A DNA stretch of 36,904 nt from an uncultured Collinsella sp. (GCA_902475245.1 CABRYP010000027.1:1-36904), one strand, 5' to 3'. Shown: positions 8,111 to 15,965, counted from the first letter of the stretch. Numbers and translations are program-made. The notes: generated by a model from the letters alone, not told the origin.

Positions 8111-8139
8111 CCAAAATAAACCTGTCCCTTTTTGGCAGG
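8111..8139. repeat. Dispersed intergenic repeat, copy 1
   Basis: This 29-base sequence is repeated exactly at 28679-28707. Here the left arm of the hairpin has decayed (ACCGACCAAAA instead of ACCTGCCAAAA), so only the other copy is a perfect inverted repeat. Confidence 0.75.
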
Positions 8140-8170
8140 CTTTGATCAAGACAACGCCGATGTTTTGGTA

Positions 8171-8279
8171 CCGCCAGCGGAAACCCGCCAAAGCGAGCAA
8201 GGTGCCTTGAAACGAGGCGGCATTGACCTTCTGGTCATGCCGCCGAAGTCGAAAGGCAGATTGCCGCTCTGGCGGGTTT
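8171..8279. other. Cloverleaf-like multi-hairpin intergenic element
   Basis: An outer 10-bp helix (8181-8190 with 8270-8279), extended by AGCG/CGCT (8192-8195 with 8265-8268), encloses three hairpins: CAAG/CTTG at 8198-8209, a 12-bp stem with one bulge at 8216-8244 with loop TTCT, and GGCA/TGCC at 8255-8265. The last stem and the outer extension share base 8265. The bases 8171-8180 (CCGCCAGCGG) can instead pair with 8264-8275, so two folds compete. It is not a tRNA. It could be a structured RNA, the 3' UTR of the RGG gene, or a repeat element; strand is undecided. Confidence 0.55.
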
Positions 8280-8292
8280 GCAGCGTCAACTA

Positions 8293-8320
8293 GTTACGCG
8301 GTTTGGTAAAACCGCGTAAC
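8293..8320. terminator. Terminator-like hairpin after the RGG protein gene
   Basis: A perfect 12-bp stem (8293-8304 with 8309-8320, loop GGTA) lies five bases past the stop codon of the RGG gene. It has no T run on the minus strand, so it may be a 3'-end stabiliser rather than a true intrinsic terminator. Confidence 0.45.
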
Positions 8321-8324
8321 CCAA

Positions 8325-9224
8325 CTAGAAGCGGTTGCCGCGGAAGCCGCCGCCGTTGCGGCCGCCACGGTCGCCGCCGCGGCCGCCGCGGTCGTTACCG
8401 CGGTTGCCGCCAAAGCCGCCACGGTCACCATAGCCGCCACGGTTGCCGCCAAAGCCGCCGCGACCGCCACGGTCGCCGCCGCGGTCACCAAAGCCGCCAC
8501 GGCCGCCGCGATCGCCACCGCGACCGCCACGGTCGCCGCCACGGCCGCCGCGATCGCCAAAGCCACCGCGACCGCCACGGTCGCCGCCGCGGCCACCGCG
8601 ATCGTCACGGCCACCGCGAGGACCGCGGTCCTCGTCCAGGCCCATGGCGACGAGCGGAGCGATAACCTTATCGAGGGCAGCCATCAGCTCGGTGGCCTCC
8701 TCGTAAGAAAGCTCGGGCAGGAGCTTCTCCTTCTTGTTGGCAAGCTCGACCAGGCCCTCAGCGGCATCCTCGGCAGCGAAGACGACGATCTTGCGCATAT
8801 CGCCCTCAGCATCGTCGATGCGGCCGACCAAATCGGCAGCCTCGGCCTCGGCCATCAGGCCATCGAGCTCACGGAGGCGCATGCCCAGCAGGTCGGACAT
8901 TTCCTTCTGCTCCATCTTGGGCTTGAGGTCAAGAAGCTTGATGGCGCGCTCGATGTTCGCCATACGCTCGGCCTTGGCCTCCTCCTCCTTGGAAATAGCA
9001 AAGCGACGGCTACGCAGCAGGCGGGCGGCCTTCTGCATCTTGTCCATCAGCTCTTCGTCATCGTAATCAGCGGCGGCCTCGACAACCTCGGCCTCCTCCT
9101 CGGCGGAAACCTCGTCAGCAGCCTCAACCTCGTCAGCTTCGGTCTCCACGGTCTCGACTGCCTCGACCTCGGCAGCCATGGTCTCGTTCTCGATCTCGTT
9201 CATGATCTCTTCGTTCTCGGACAT
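8325..9224 (-). CDS. RGG-repeat protein with acidic N-terminus and putative winged helix
   Basis: This 299-residue protein has three parts. Residues 1-60 are strongly acidic (Glu/Asp/Ala/Val) and probably disordered. Residues 65-195 are helical, with a segment at about 90-150 (IERAIKLLDLKPKMEQKEMS...) that resembles a winged helix of the MarR kind. Residues 200-299 are an Arg-Gly-Gly tail with about nineteen RGG triplets in units such as DRGGRGG, GFGDRGG and GNRGG, ending FRGNRF. RGG tails bind RNA and can drive condensation in eukaryotes; in bacteria they occur in some RNA helicases and RNA-binding proteins. No helicase domain is present. The ATG has AAGGAG 5 bases upstream. The gene is alone, with a hairpin in its 5' leader. 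Function is inferred, probably RNA or nucleoid binding. Confidence 0.8.
   Translation of the reverse strand: MSENEEIMNEIENETMAAEVEAVETVETEADEVEAADEVSAEEEAEVVEAAADYDDEELMDKMQKAARLLRSRRFAISKEEEAKAERMANIERAIKLLDLKPKMEQKEMSDLLGMRLRELDGLMAEAEAADLVGRIDDAEGDMRKIVVFAAEDAAEGLVELANKKEKLLPELSYEEATELMAALDKVIAPLVAMGLDEDRGPRGGRDDRGGRGGDRGGRGGFGDRGGRGGDRGGRGGDRGGRGGFGDRGGDRGGRGGFGGNRGGYGDRGGFGGNRGNDRGGRGGDRGGRNGGGFRGNRF
8331..8625 (-). repeat. Low-complexity tandem repeat encoding the RGG tail
   Basis: The DNA is an imperfect array of GGN-rich units (CCGCCACGGTCGCCGC-like on the plus strand). The variable unit order suggests slippage. Expansions in steps of three bases would keep the frame. Confidence 0.8.
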
Positions 9225-9256
9225 GAGACTCCTTCTTGGCCCTCTCGGGCATCATC

Positions 9257-9272
9257 GCCCCATTCGCGGGGC
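9257..9272 (-). promoter_or_regulatory. Leader hairpin of the RGG protein gene
   Basis: GCCCC and GGGGC pair around a 6-base loop in the 5' leader, about 33 bases before the start codon. It may be a site for self-binding; this is only a suggestion. Confidence 0.3.
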
Positions 9273-9381
9273 CCGTCGCGCACTCTTTGCGCTTTAAACA
9301 TTCATGCCTCTCGGCAAAACGTCCATTAGTTTATGGTGTCGCCATCCAATCTAGCTGCAGAATCTATGTGCACACATTAAT

Positions 9382-9393
9382 GCGACATGTCGC
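9382..9393. promoter_or_regulatory. Palindrome upstream of the short deformylase
   Basis: GCGACATGTCGC is a perfect 12-base palindrome, just ahead of a TATCAT -10-like hexamer (9396-9401) and about 45 bases before the start codon. It could be an operator. Confidence 0.3.
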
Positions 9394-9438
9394 GGTATCA
9401 TGGCCTGAACCAAACGTGTCCACCTTAAGGAGCCCGCC

Positions 9439-9849
9439 ATGATTAAGCCCATCATGAAATCCGAGTTCTTTTTACGCCTTCCCTCCGAAGACGCTGGCCC
9501 CGAAGATGCCGCGACCGGGCAGGACCTCCTGGATACGCTCCACGAGCATGAGCACGAGTGCGTGGGCCTCGCTGCTAACATGATCGGCGTGCGCAAACGC
9601 ATCATCTGCGTAAAGGACGGCAACAGGACGCTCCTGATGTACAACCCTCAAATTCTTGAGCAGGTCAATGCCTATCAGACGAGCGAAGGATGCCTCTCGC
9701 TGATCGGCGAGCGTCCCTGTACCCGTTATCGCCGCATTAAGGTTGAGTATTTGGACGAGAACTTCGTCCACCGCATCAAAAACTTCTCGGGCTACACCGC
9801 CGAGATCATCCAGCACGAAATCGACCACTGCCAAGGAATAGTTATATAG
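9439..9849 (+). CDS. Short peptide deformylase-like protein
   Basis: This 136-residue protein belongs to the peptide deformylase family, which removes the formyl group from new N-termini. Motif 2 (EGCLS, Cys85) and motif 3 (QHEIDH, His126, Glu127, His130) are intact, so the metal site and catalytic acid are present. Motif 1 reads CVGLAANMIG: the usual glutamine, which stabilises the transition state, is Met48. The protein stops just after motif 3 and lacks the C-terminal helix of E. coli Def. I recall similar short NMIG-type proteins in anaerobic Firmicutes. AAGGAG lies 6 bases before the ATG. It may be a deformylase variant with altered activity; a standard def gene probably lies elsewhere. 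Confidence 0.85.
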   Translation: MIKPIMKSEFFLRLPSEDAGPEDAATGQDLLDTLHEHEHECVGLAANMIGVRKRIICVKDGNRTLLMYNPQILEQVNAYQTSEGCLSLIGERPCTRYRRIKVEYLDENFVHRIKNFSGYTAEIIQHEIDHCQGIVI

Positions 9850-9866
9850 TTGCGCCAATTCAAGAA

Positions 9867-9902
9867 AGCTCCCTGCAGCCAAGCAACTGCAGGGAGCTCT
9901 TC
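9867..9902. terminator. Intrinsic terminator after the short deformylase
   Basis: A perfect 12-bp stem (9867-9878 with 9887-9898) is followed by CTTC on the plus strand; on the minus strand the continuation is TTCTTG. It separates two convergent genes and may serve both. Confidence 0.65.
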
Positions 9903-9923
9903 ATAGTGCGGAACTTCTATCCC

Positions 9924-11444
9924 CTACGCCTGACGGTAATGATCGAAGAAGTCGGCGAGGTCCTCGAGCGACTCCTTTAGTACTTCCATGCGCGGCAGGT
10001 ACACGATGCGGAAGTGGTCGGGCTCACCCCAGTTAAAGCCGCCTCCGCGCGTGATCAGGATCTTCTTCTCGTGCAGCAGGTCGAGGGCAAACTGCTCGTC
10101 ATCGGTGATGTTGAACTTCTTAACATCCATCTTGGGGAAGATGTAGAACGCCGCGCGCGGCTTAACCACCGAGATACCATCGATCTTGCTGAGCGCTTCA
10201 TACACAAAATTGCGCTGCTCGTAGACGCGACCGCCCGGGCGGATATAGTTGTTAACCGACTGATGACCGCCGAGCGCCGTCTGGACGATCGACTGAGCCG
10301 GCACGTTGGAGCACAGGCGCATGTTCGAGAGCATGTTGATGCCCATGATAAAGTCGCTCATGCAGCGCTGGTTGCCCGAAAGCACCATCCAGCCAATACG
10401 ATAGCCCGCGATCATGTGCGACTTGGAAAGGCCGCTAAAGGTGACGCAGGGCAGATCGGGAGCGAGCGAGGCAATGGAGACGTGCTCGTAGCCGTCCATG
10501 CACAGACGGTCGTAAATCTCATCGGCAAAGATCATGAGCTGGTGCCTGCGCGCAATCTCGACGATGCCCTCGAGCACCTCGCGCGGGTAGACCGAGCCCG
10601 TGGGGTTGTTGGGGTTGATGATGACGAGGGCCTTGGTCGCGCTCGTGATCTTGGACTCCATATCCTCCAGGTCGGGATACCAATCCGCCTGCTCATCGCA
10701 CAGATAGTGCACGGGATGACCGCCGGCAAGGGTTGCGCACGCCGTCCAGAGCGGATAGTCGGGGCTGGGGATCAGAATCTCGTCGCCATTGTCGAGCAGC
10801 GCGTTCATCGAAAGCTGAATGAGCTCGGACACGCCGTTGCCCGTGTAGATGTGCTCCATCTGAACATTGGGCAGGCCCTTGATCTGCGAGTACTGCATGA
10901 TCGCCTTGCGCGCGGAGAACAGACCGCGCGAGTTGGAATAACCTTCGCAGTCGGGCAGCTGTTGGCGCATGTCCTTGATAACCTCGTCGGGTGTGCGGAA
11001 ACCAAAGGGCGCCGGATTACCGATGTTGAGCTTGAGGATGCGCTCGCCCTCGTCCTCCATACGGGCAGCCTCGTCGACGACGGGACCGCGCACGTCATAC
11101 AGGACGTTATCGAGCTTGGTGGATTTAGAAAAAGTACGCATGGTGGTGCTCCTTGGAATTTGAGCTGAGGGATGGGGTTCGGGCTTGGAAACGTTATGGG
11201 GCGATGATGCCTCGCCTTGATCGGCGCCACCGGCAAGCAGCCAGGTAACATCGACCTCCAAAATGCGAGCGAGCAGCTCTGCCACATCGCGCCGCGGGAT
11301 CGTCTTGCCGCTCACATATTGGCTCATCTGACTCTTGCCGAGTTTTTTACCGAGCATCTCCGATGCGCGGATTACGTCCGACTGGCGAACGTCGCGATCG
11401 GACATAGTCTGTCGCAGGCGATCGCTAAACGTCTCTTGGGCCAT
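9924..11444 (-). CDS. Bifunctional HTH regulator / alanine-type aminotransferase fusion
   Basis: This 506-residue protein fuses an XRE-type helix-turn-helix (about residues 5-72, SQMSQYVSGKTIPRRDVAELLA) to a complete class I/II PLP aminotransferase of the AlaA type (from about residue 105). The PLP lysine is in SGLSKSHMIAGYRIGW; NPNNPTG and ADEIYD are also conserved. Fusions of this kind are known in Actinobacteria (PRK13355-like, bifunctional HTH/aminotransferase). The ATG at 11444 has AAGGAGG at ideal spacing. It likely makes alanine or a similar amino acid from a keto acid and also represses its own gene. Four GTTCAATT-type sites lie directly upstream, two of them forming a perfect palindrome. 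Confidence 0.92.
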   Translation of the reverse strand: MAQETFSDRLRQTMSDRDVRQSDVIRASEMLGKKLGKSQMSQYVSGKTIPRRDVAELLARILEVDVTWLLAGGADQGEASSPHNVSKPEPHPSAQIPRSTTMRTFSKSTKLDNVLYDVRGPVVDEAARMEDEGERILKLNIGNPAPFGFRTPDEVIKDMRQQLPDCEGYSNSRGLFSARKAIMQYSQIKGLPNVQMEHIYTGNGVSELIQLSMNALLDNGDEILIPSPDYPLWTACATLAGGHPVHYLCDEQADWYPDLEDMESKITSATKALVIINPNNPTGSVYPREVLEGIVEIARRHQLMIFADEIYDRLCMDGYEHVSIASLAPDLPCVTFSGLSKSHMIAGYRIGWMVLSGNQRCMSDFIMGINMLSNMRLCSNVPAQSIVQTALGGHQSVNNYIRPGGRVYEQRNFVYEALSKIDGISVVKPRAAFYIFPKMDVKKFNITDDEQFALDLLHEKKILITRGGGFNWGEPDHFRIVYLPRMEVLKESLEDLADFFDHYRQA

Positions 11445-11465
11445 TAGAACCTCCTTGCTGGCAAA

Positions 11466-11547
11466 GTTCAATTTATAGAACACGAATTGAACCTGAGTTC
11501 AATTTAGGCAGCAGTATAGCGCGGCGCATTATCCGAAAGTTCAATTT
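11466..11547. promoter_or_regulatory. GTTCAATT operator array of the HTH-aminotransferase gene
   Basis: The motif GTTCAATT occurs at 11466, 11497 and 11539 and inverted at 11485-11492. The middle two form the perfect palindrome AATTGAACCTGAGTTCAATT (11485-11504). All lie within about 105 bases upstream of the start codon. This is the best candidate for autoregulation by the encoded HTH domain. Confidence 0.65.
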
Positions 11548-11606
11548 CATAAGAAAATGTACCGAACCCCGAGAATTGTCCCAAAGTAGACAACAAGCAC
11601 GCGCCT

Positions 11607-12464
11607 TTAGAGATATTCAAGGAGACGAGCCGCCGCAAGCGAAACGTCAGTGGTGCGGTATATGGCGTTGATCTGCCGATGAGGACGTCCCTCGAGCGGG
11701 CGCACGGCAACATCGAACTGACAGCGGCGCAAGATGAGCGCGGGAAGAATGCTCACGCCCAGACCGTCCTCGACCATGGCCATAATCGCATAATCATCCC
11801 AGGTCGACAGTTTAGAGCGTACCGCCAGGCCCGCGCGGCGAAACAGCGGCGTAATCTCATCATCTGTGCCGCGTTCCAGCAGAATAAACTGCTCGTTGGC
11901 CAAATCGGCAAGAGAGACAACCTCCGCCGCGGCAAGCAAAGAGCCTGTTGGCACTACCGCCATTAACTCGTCTCGCACCAACGGCCGCGACGCCATGCCG
12001 GCGCCGCGTGGTTCGCGCGGAATAAAGCCCAGGTCGCAGCGACCTTCCGCCACCCATTGCTCAATCTCGGAGTAATCACCCATCAGCAGCTCGTAATCGA
12101 CGTCCGGGTGATCGGCGCGAAAGCGCGCAATCACCGGCGGCAGCACGTGGGTCGCCACGCTCGAAAATGTACCGATGCAGATTTTGCCGCGCATGAGCCC
12201 ACGCATCTCATCCACCCGTCGCTGCAAGCGAGTGAATTCCTCACAGAGCGCCTCGACCGCCGGCATAACTTGCCGCCCGTCGGCAGAAAGCACTACGCCC
12301 TCGCGGCTTCTATCAAGCACTTTAAAGCCCCAGTCGGCCTCAAGATCGGCCACCATACGGCTCACGCCCGACTGCGAATAGCTCAGCCGCTCGGCAGCGC
12401 GCGTAAAACTGCCGGCGCGCACGGTCTCGAGCAGGACCTGCATCTTTTGAACATTCGTTTCCAC
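11607..12464 (-). CDS. LysR-family transcriptional regulator
   Basis: This is a 285-residue LysR protein. The N-terminal helix-turn-helix is clear (GSFTRAAERLSYSQSGVSRMV, about residues 18-38) and is followed by the linker helix and a periplasmic-binding-like effector domain starting near residue 85 (KICIGTFSSVATHVLPPVI). I chose the GTG at 12464 because AGGGG lies a few bases upstream and it gives the usual family N-terminus. The gene is divergent from an EamA transporter, which it probably controls. A TATAAT -10 hexamer (12510-12515, minus strand) and a LysR-type dyad (12537-12553) are seen between them. The effector is unknown. Confidence 0.9.
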   Translation of the reverse strand: METNVQKMQVLLETVRAGSFTRAAERLSYSQSGVSRMVADLEADWGFKVLDRSREGVVLSADGRQVMPAVEALCEEFTRLQRRVDEMRGLMRGKICIGTFSSVATHVLPPVIARFRADHPDVDYELLMGDYSEIEQWVAEGRCDLGFIPREPRGAGMASRPLVRDELMAVVPTGSLLAAAEVVSLADLANEQFILLERGTDDEITPLFRRAGLAVRSKLSTWDDYAIMAMVEDGLGVSILPALILRRCQFDVAVRPLEGRPHRQINAIYRTTDVSLAAARLLEYL

Positions 12465-12509
12465 GGCACCCCTCCACATATGCATGAGCTTTTGTCATGT
12501 TATCTATGA

Positions 12510-12553
12510 ATTATATTCGCTTTTCTTCTATAGCCAGTTCACCCATAGTGAAC
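12510..12553 (-). promoter_or_regulatory. LysR promoter and T-N11-A operator
   Basis: On the minus strand TATAAT (12510-12515) fits a -10 hexamer for the LysR gene. The dyad GTTCAC-CCATA-GTGAAC (12537-12553) contains the T-N11-A core of LysR boxes and lies near the -35 region, consistent with self-repression and control of the divergent transporter. Confidence 0.5.
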
Positions 12554-12582
12554 ATGCTCGGATATAGAGGGGATGGAAGCGC

Positions 12583-13494
12583 ATGAACAACGGACTGTTT
12601 ACGTACTTAGCAGCATTGCTATTGTTTGGCTCCAACGGCATCATCGCCGCTGCCATTGCGCTGCCGAGCTCCGATATCGTGCTACTGCGCACGTTTTTGG
12701 GCGCACTCTCGCTTGTCACCATCCTCGCCGTCACCCAACGCCATAAGCTGCAGGCGCCATCCCGCCCCCGCGAAGCCGCAGTCCTCCTCCTCTCGGGAGC
12801 CGCGCTGGGCGCCAGCTGGATTTTTCTGTTCCGCGCCTACCAGACGATTGGCGTCGGCGTATCCTCGCTGCTGTACTACTGCGGCCCCATCATCGTCATG
12901 GCGCTCTCCCCGCTCATCTTTGGCGAAAAGCTGACCGGCAGCAAAATCGCCGGCTTTATCGCCGTCGCCTGCGGTGCTTTTCTCATTGCGGCACAAGGTC
13001 TAGGCGGCAATATGCCCATTGCGGGTATCGCTTGCGGCATCGCCTCGGCATTTTGCTATGCGCTGATGGTCATCGCCAGCAAGGGCGCGCCGCACATCGA
13101 GGGCCTCGAGAACTCCGCGCTCCAGGTGAGCGCCGCCTTTGTGACCGCGCTGGTCCTCACGCTCATCACGCAGGGCGCCCCCTCGTTCCTGTCCGCCGGC
13201 GTCGCCGCCAATATTGATTGGCGCGCCGTCGCTATGCTCGGCGTCGTCAACACCGGCATCGGTTGCCTGCTCTACTTTAGCGCTGTCGCCAAGCTGCCCG
13301 TCCAGACCGTTGCGGTCGTCGGCTACCTCGAGCCGCTTTCGGCCGTCGTGTTCTCGGCCGTCCTTTTGGGCGAAGTCATAACACCGGTCCGCCTGATGGG
13401 CGCCGCGCTTATCATCGGCGGCGCGCTCTTTTGCGAATTCGCCGGCAAACGCGCAGGCGCCAAGGCTGGCATAGCCCAGACAGCACGTGCTTAA
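12583..13494 (+). CDS. EamA/DMT-family transporter
   Basis: This 303-residue membrane protein has the two EamA repeats of the drug/metabolite transporter superfamily, with about ten hydrophobic segments. The second repeat begins near residue 148 (AGIACGIASAFCYALMVIASKGA). The ending GYLEPLSAVVFSAVLLGEVITPVRLMGAALI is the conserved family signature. Members export amino acids, nucleobases or metabolites, and the substrate cannot be read here. The start ATG follows GGGGATGGAAGCGC, a moderate ribosome site. Its divergent LysR neighbour is probably its regulator. Confidence 0.88.
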   Translation: MNNGLFTYLAALLLFGSNGIIAAAIALPSSDIVLLRTFLGALSLVTILAVTQRHKLQAPSRPREAAVLLLSGAALGASWIFLFRAYQTIGVGVSSLLYYCGPIIVMALSPLIFGEKLTGSKIAGFIAVACGAFLIAAQGLGGNMPIAGIACGIASAFCYALMVIASKGAPHIEGLENSALQVSAAFVTALVLTLITQGAPSFLSAGVAANIDWRAVAMLGVVNTGIGCLLYFSAVAKLPVQTVAVVGYLEPLSAVVFSAVLLGEVITPVRLMGAALIIGGALFCEFAGKRAGAKAGIAQTARA

Positions 13495-13533
13495 AAGCCC
13501 CTGCTTTGAAATGCTACCTGCGTACATAAATAA

Positions 13534-13557
13534 TCCTCAGCTGGGGATTATTGTCTA
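13534..13557. repeat. Palindrome between the EamA and kup genes
   Basis: AATAATCC and GGATTATT pair around TCAGCTGG. It lies 40 bases beyond the EamA stop, with no T run. It may act as a weak terminator or be a small intergenic palindrome like others in this window. Confidence 0.4.
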
Positions 13558-13607
13558 AAATAACCTGATGTGCCAAACTGCTCTTGTATGTATAAAGACG
13601 GCATAAA

Positions 13608-13634
13608 GGTTATCTGTCCTAGACGGATAACCGG
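13608..13634 (+). promoter_or_regulatory. Leader hairpin ahead of kup
   Basis: GGTTATCTG and CGGATAACC pair (one G-T) around a 7-base loop directly before the kup ribosome site. It could influence translation. No known riboswitch consensus is recognised. Confidence 0.4.
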
Positions 13635-13652
13635 ATGTCCAAGGGAGTCCAC

Positions 13653-15884
13653 GTGGCACATAACAAACTGGAGGCAAGCCCCCAAGATCAGCGTGGTCAA
13701 GGCGGGCATGGAGCCATTCCCCTCTCCGCTGGCATGCTGCTCGTTACGCTCGGCGTCGTCTACGGCGACATCGGCACGAGCCCCATGTACACCATGAAAT
13801 CAATCGTTGCCAACAACGGCGGCATCGGTACCGTCAGCGAGGACATGATCTTAGGAGCGCTTTCGCTCGTCATCTGGACCATGACGCTCGTGACCACGGT
13901 CAAGTACGTGGTTATCGCCATGAAGGCCGATAACCACAACGAGGGCGGCATCTTCGCACTGTTTAGCTTGGTGCGCAAAGTGGCGCCGTGGCTGATCCTT
14001 CCCGCCATGATCGGCGGCGCGGCGCTGCTCGCCGACGGCATCCTCACCCCCGCCGTCACGGTTACCACGGCCATCGAGGGCTTGCGCACTATCGAGTGGG
14101 GCCATGCGCTTTTGGGTGACGGCCAGACCAACGTCATCATCATCACCATCATCATTATCTGCGGCCTGTTTGCCATGCAGCGCGCCGGCACCTCGTCGAT
14201 CGGCAAGCTGTTCGGCCCGCTCATGACGCTGTGGCTCCTGTTCTTGGCTGGCGCCGGCCTGTTCAACATGCTCGGCAACCTGTCCATCCTACGCGCGCTC
14301 AACCCCATCCGCGGCATCATGTTCCTGTTCTCGCCCATCAACCACTCGGGCATCATGGTGCTCGGCTTCGTCTTCCTGTCGACGACCGGCGCCGAGGCGC
14401 TCTATTCGGACATGGGTCACGTGGGCAAGGCTAACATTTTCGCATCCTGGCCGTTCGTAAAGGCAGCCCTCATCCTTAACTATCTGGGTCAGGGCGCTTG
14501 GCTGCTCGCCAACAATTCCAATCCCCAGATGCTCGCGATGGATATCGTCAACCCGTTCTATATGATGCTCCCCGAGCCCCTGCGCCCCTTTGCCATCGTG
14601 CTTTCGGCCGTGGCGGCCATCATCGCCTCGCAGGCGCTCATCACCGGCTCGTTCTCGTTGGTTTCGGAGGCAACGCGCCTCAACCTTATGCCGCATCTGC
14701 GCATCCACTACCCCAGCGACACCAAGGGCCAACTCTATATTCCGCTCGTCAACAACATCATGTGGGTCGGCTGTATCTTCATCGTGCTGCTGTTCCAAAA
14801 CTCCGAGCGCATGGAGAGCGCCTACGGCCTCGCCTTTACCGTGACCATGCTCATGACCACGACGCTTTTGACGAGCTACATCGCCGGCATCCTCAAGCAC
14901 AAGCTGGGCGCCTGCGTCTTCGCCCTGCTCTTTGGTGCCATTGAGCTGTGCTTCTTCGCTTCGTGCCTCACCATGTTCTTTGACGGCGGCTACGTCATGA
15001 TCTTCCTGGCCGCGCTGCTGTTTGGCCTTATGTACGTGTGGCGCCGCGGCACCGCCATCGAGCGCACGCAGACGATCCTGCTGCCCGTCTCCAAGTACAT
15101 TGACCAGCTCGGCCGCCTGCGCAACGACGAGACCTACCCCGTGCTCGCCGACAATCTGGTGTTCCTTACCAACAGTCCCGACCCGCTCACGCTCGACCGC
15201 GACGTGCTCTACTCCATCTTGGACAAGCACCCCAAGCGTGCCAAGGCATATTGGTTCATCAACGTACACGTTACCGACGAGCCCTATACGCACGAGTATT
15301 CCGTTGAGACCTTTGGCACAGACTTCCTGTTCCGCGTGCGCTTGGACCTGGGTTTTAAGGTCAACCAGCGCATCAACGCCTACCTGCGCCAGATCGTTGG
15401 CGACCTGATGGCCTCGGGAGAGCTGCCACCGCAGCACCACACCTACTCCATCTACGAGACGCGCGGCAACGTGGGCGACTTCCGTTTTTGCATGCTGCGC
15501 AAGATGCTCGCCCCCGAAACGGACATCAACCGCAACGACCATCGCGTCATGGCCATCAAGTACGCCGTCCGCCGCGCCTGCGGAAGCCCGGCACGTTGGT
15601 ATGGTCTCGAGAACTCGGCCATCATCATCGAGTACGTGCCACTGTTTGCCCGCATGCGCCCGGCCGTTAAGCTCGTGCGCACCCAGGTGCCGCTCGAGGT
15701 TCAGATCGAAGAGGCCGAGGAAATGGAAGTCGATATCTTCTCGGACGACTTGGTCAACGGCAACGAGGCCGGCAAGAGTATGAACGTCGATCCCACCGAG
15801 CTGCTCGAGAGCGTCGCCGATACGCCCGAGCAACAGCAACTCGACGGACTCGAGAGCACCCAGCTCAACGACGCCAACTTCTAA
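13653..15884 (+). CDS. kup: Kup-type low-affinity potassium transporter
   Basis: This 743-residue protein belongs to the KUP/HAK/KT potassium uptake family. The signature GVVYGDIGTSPMYT is near the N-terminus, followed by about twelve membrane segments to about residue 470 and a C-terminal cytoplasmic domain with conserved FINVHVTDEPYT. Kup proteins are proton-coupled potassium importers of the plasma membrane. The GTG at 13653 is taken as start because AAGGGAG sits five bases upstream; the ATG at 13635 would lie before that site. The gene stands alone and ends at a clear terminator. The last 60 residues are acidic and vary in this family. Confidence 0.94.
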   Translation: MAHNKLEASPQDQRGQGGHGAIPLSAGMLLVTLGVVYGDIGTSPMYTMKSIVANNGGIGTVSEDMILGALSLVIWTMTLVTTVKYVVIAMKADNHNEGGIFALFSLVRKVAPWLILPAMIGGAALLADGILTPAVTVTTAIEGLRTIEWGHALLGDGQTNVIIITIIIICGLFAMQRAGTSSIGKLFGPLMTLWLLFLAGAGLFNMLGNLSILRALNPIRGIMFLFSPINHSGIMVLGFVFLSTTGAEALYSDMGHVGKANIFASWPFVKAALILNYLGQGAWLLANNSNPQMLAMDIVNPFYMMLPEPLRPFAIVLSAVAAIIASQALITGSFSLVSEATRLNLMPHLRIHYPSDTKGQLYIPLVNNIMWVGCIFIVLLFQNSERMESAYGLAFTVTMLMTTTLLTSYIAGILKHKLGACVFALLFGAIELCFFASCLTMFFDGGYVMIFLAALLFGLMYVWRRGTAIERTQTILLPVSKYIDQLGRLRNDETYPVLADNLVFLTNSPDPLTLDRDVLYSILDKHPKRAKAYWFINVHVTDEPYTHEYSVETFGTDFLFRVRLDLGFKVNQRINAYLRQIVGDLMASGELPPQHHTYSIYETRGNVGDFRFCMLRKMLAPETDINRNDHRVMAIKYAVRRACGSPARWYGLENSAIIIEYVPLFARMRPAVKLVRTQVPLEVQIEEAEEMEVDIFSDDLVNGNEAGKSMNVDPTELLESVADTPEQQQLDGLESTQLNDANF

Positions 15885-15906
15885 CACGCCACCAGCCATT
15901 GACGAC

Positions 15907-15946
15907 AACGGCTCCGCATCTCATAAAAGGTGCGGAGCCGTTTTAT
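15907..15946 (+). terminator. Intrinsic terminator of kup
   Basis: A perfect 12-bp stem (15907-15918 with 15931-15942), 12-base loop, followed by a short T-rich tail. It lies between convergent kup and the bile salt hydrolase gene. Confidence 0.8.
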
Positions 15947-15965
15947 GTCGCAACGGACCGGCAAG

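Noticed and set aside
8181..8279. tRNA gene
   Set aside because: Cloverleaf-like shape but no T-loop GTTC-like sequence, no 7-bp acceptor plus CCA, and arm lengths do not fit.
8331..8625. Repeat array that could be mistaken for CRISPR
   Set aside because: Units are short, contiguous, in frame and encode RGG; there are no unique spacers.
10014..11168. 384-residue plus-strand frame opposite the HTH-aminotransferase gene
   Set aside because: It is a codon-position shadow of a well-supported gene; no family match and no ribosome site.
14289..15908. 539-residue minus-strand frame opposite kup
   Set aside because: Shadow of the kup coding frame in high-GC DNA.
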